From Myxococcales bacterium (GTDB taxonomy: Bacteria; Myxococcota_A; Polyangia; Polyangiales; Polyangiaceae), in NCBI GenBank assembly GCA_016794345.1, contig JAEUKE010000125.1:1-33040 (forward strand): 33,040 nucleotides of DNA. The letters run 5' to 3'. Position numbers and translations under genes: made by a program. The notes beneath the pieces were generated by a model that worked only from the letters and a program-made list of their open reading frames with translations, ran no database searches and was not told the DNA's origin. This document shows, one piece after another, positions 32,414-33,040 of this stretch (its first letter is position 1; every line of letters starts with the position of its first letter).

Positions 32414-33040
32414 ATGACCTCCGCCAAGATCGTTCTCGCGACCGAAGACGAGAACCTGCAGGGGCTCCTCGGCGCCTCGCTCCCCAGCGAGATCACCCCG
32501 GGCGTGGTGTACCGCCCGGAGCAGATGCTCGGAAAGGGCGGCGGTTCCGTCGCGTTCCTCGCGAGGCGCGTCGCGCCCGAGGGCGAGGCCCCGGTCGTGG
32601 TGAAGGTCCTCCGCCCGCTCTTCGTCAAGAAGCTCGGACCCAAGGCGCACCTCCTCATCCGCAAGGAGGCGGTCGCGCTCGGCCGGCTGAACGAGCGCAT
32701 CCCACCGACGCCGTTCGTCATTCGCCTTGTGGATACGTCCACCATCGGCGTGGTCCGCGGGGATCTCGAGATCGATCTGCCCTGGGTCGCGGTCGAGTAC
32801 GTACACGGCGGCGCGCTCGGCACCACGCTCGCGCAGCGCGTCCGTCGAAGTCTCCGCGACACCGGCTACGCGTTCGATCCCGCCCGCGCCGCCGTGGCGA
32901 TCGACTGCATCGCGCAGGGCCTCTCGGCCGTACACGAGGTGGGCGTCATCCACCGCGATCTCACGCCCAACAACGTGCTCTGCACCGGGCGCGGCCACGA
33001 GGAGATCTTCAAGATCGCCGACTTCGGCGTCGCCCGCCCG
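32414..33040 (+). CDS. Ser/Thr protein kinase, N-terminal part (runs off the right edge)
   Basis: An open frame of 209 codons from ATG 32414 to the last base. It starts 16 bases after the cytochrome stop, so cotranscription is likely. Kinase motifs: LGKGGGSVAFLARR (glycine loop), VVKVLRPL with the ATP-binding Lys, EAVALGRL with the C-helix Glu, VAVEYVHGG (hinge), VIHRDLTPNN (catalytic loop) and KIADFGVARP (DFG) at the edge. All catalytic residues visible so far are intact. The N-terminal 30 residues precede the kinase domain without an obvious signal, so the kinase domain is cytoplasmic. The rest of the kinase and any sensor domain lie outside the window. Confidence 0.93.
   Translation, partial: MTSAKIVLATEDENLQGLLGASLPSEITPGVVYRPEQMLGKGGGSVAFLARRVAPEGEAPVVVKVLRPLFVKKLGPKAHLLIRKEAVALGRLNERIPPTPFVIRLVDTSTIGVVRGDLEIDLPWVAVEYVHGGALGTTLAQRVRRSLRDTGYAFDPARAAVAIDCIAQGLSAVHEVGVIHRDLTPNNVLCTGRGHEEIFKIADFGVARP

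Overview
The window looks like a chromosomal segment of a myxobacterium, most likely Myxococcota of the Polyangia (Sorangium/Polyangium-like). I infer this from the very high GC content with strong third-position G/C bias, Ser/Thr protein kinases with a C-terminal membrane anchor, many lipoproteins with Ser/Gly/Thr-rich spacers behind a lipobox, an AgmX/PglI-type domain, a cysteine-rich lipoprotein and a DUF4351-like C-terminus. No rRNA, tRNA, CRISPR array, insertion sequence or phage gene was seen.

Layout. 1-102 is the tail of a gene entering from the left. 276-1250 (-) is a c-type cytochrome gene broken by at least two frameshifts. 1301-4525 (-) is a compact signalling operon transcribed leftward: Ser/Thr kinase, ECF sigma factor, small zinc-finger anti-sigma protein, membrane protein. 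Divergent from it, 4587-8238 (+) is a coupled set: a LolA-like protein, an RluA pseudouridine synthase fused to an RlmI-type rRNA methyltransferase, and a class A beta-lactamase. 8275-12363 (-) holds a secreted lipoprotein and a 936-residue trypsin-family protease. 12588-16566 holds three lipoproteins and one membrane glycosyltransferase-like protein. 16667-22064 adds three more large polytopic membrane proteins of the same general type (one -, two +, the last two translationally coupled). 22090-24198 is an aldo/keto reductase with a divergent LysR regulator. 24207-26651 (-) is a methionine-salvage operon, mtnP-apt-mtnA. 26718-28817 (+) is a DEAD-box RNA helicase with a long repetitive basic tail. 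The convergent gap 28818-29161 is packed with repeats and two near-perfect palindromes. 29162-30598 (-) is a GH43-like lipoprotein, 30718-32397 (+) a degenerate metallophosphatase fused to a multihaem cytochrome, and 32414 to the right edge is a second Ser/Thr kinase.

How the genes work together. MtnP splits methylthioadenosine into adenine and methylthioribose-1-phosphate; Apt takes the adenine and MtnA isomerises the sugar phosphate, so the three genes handle both products of one reaction. The kinase, sigma factor and zinc-finger protein probably form one regulatory circuit. The membrane proteins between 13487 and 22064 probably add sugars to lipid-linked or surface polymers, but no substrate can be read from sequence. 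I found no clear evidence of a wholly new defence or mobile system. The most unusual items are the pseudouridine synthase-methyltransferase fusion, the helicase tail duplicated in frame beyond its own stop, the paired palindromes next to it, and the phosphatase-cytochrome fusion with a lost metal ligand.
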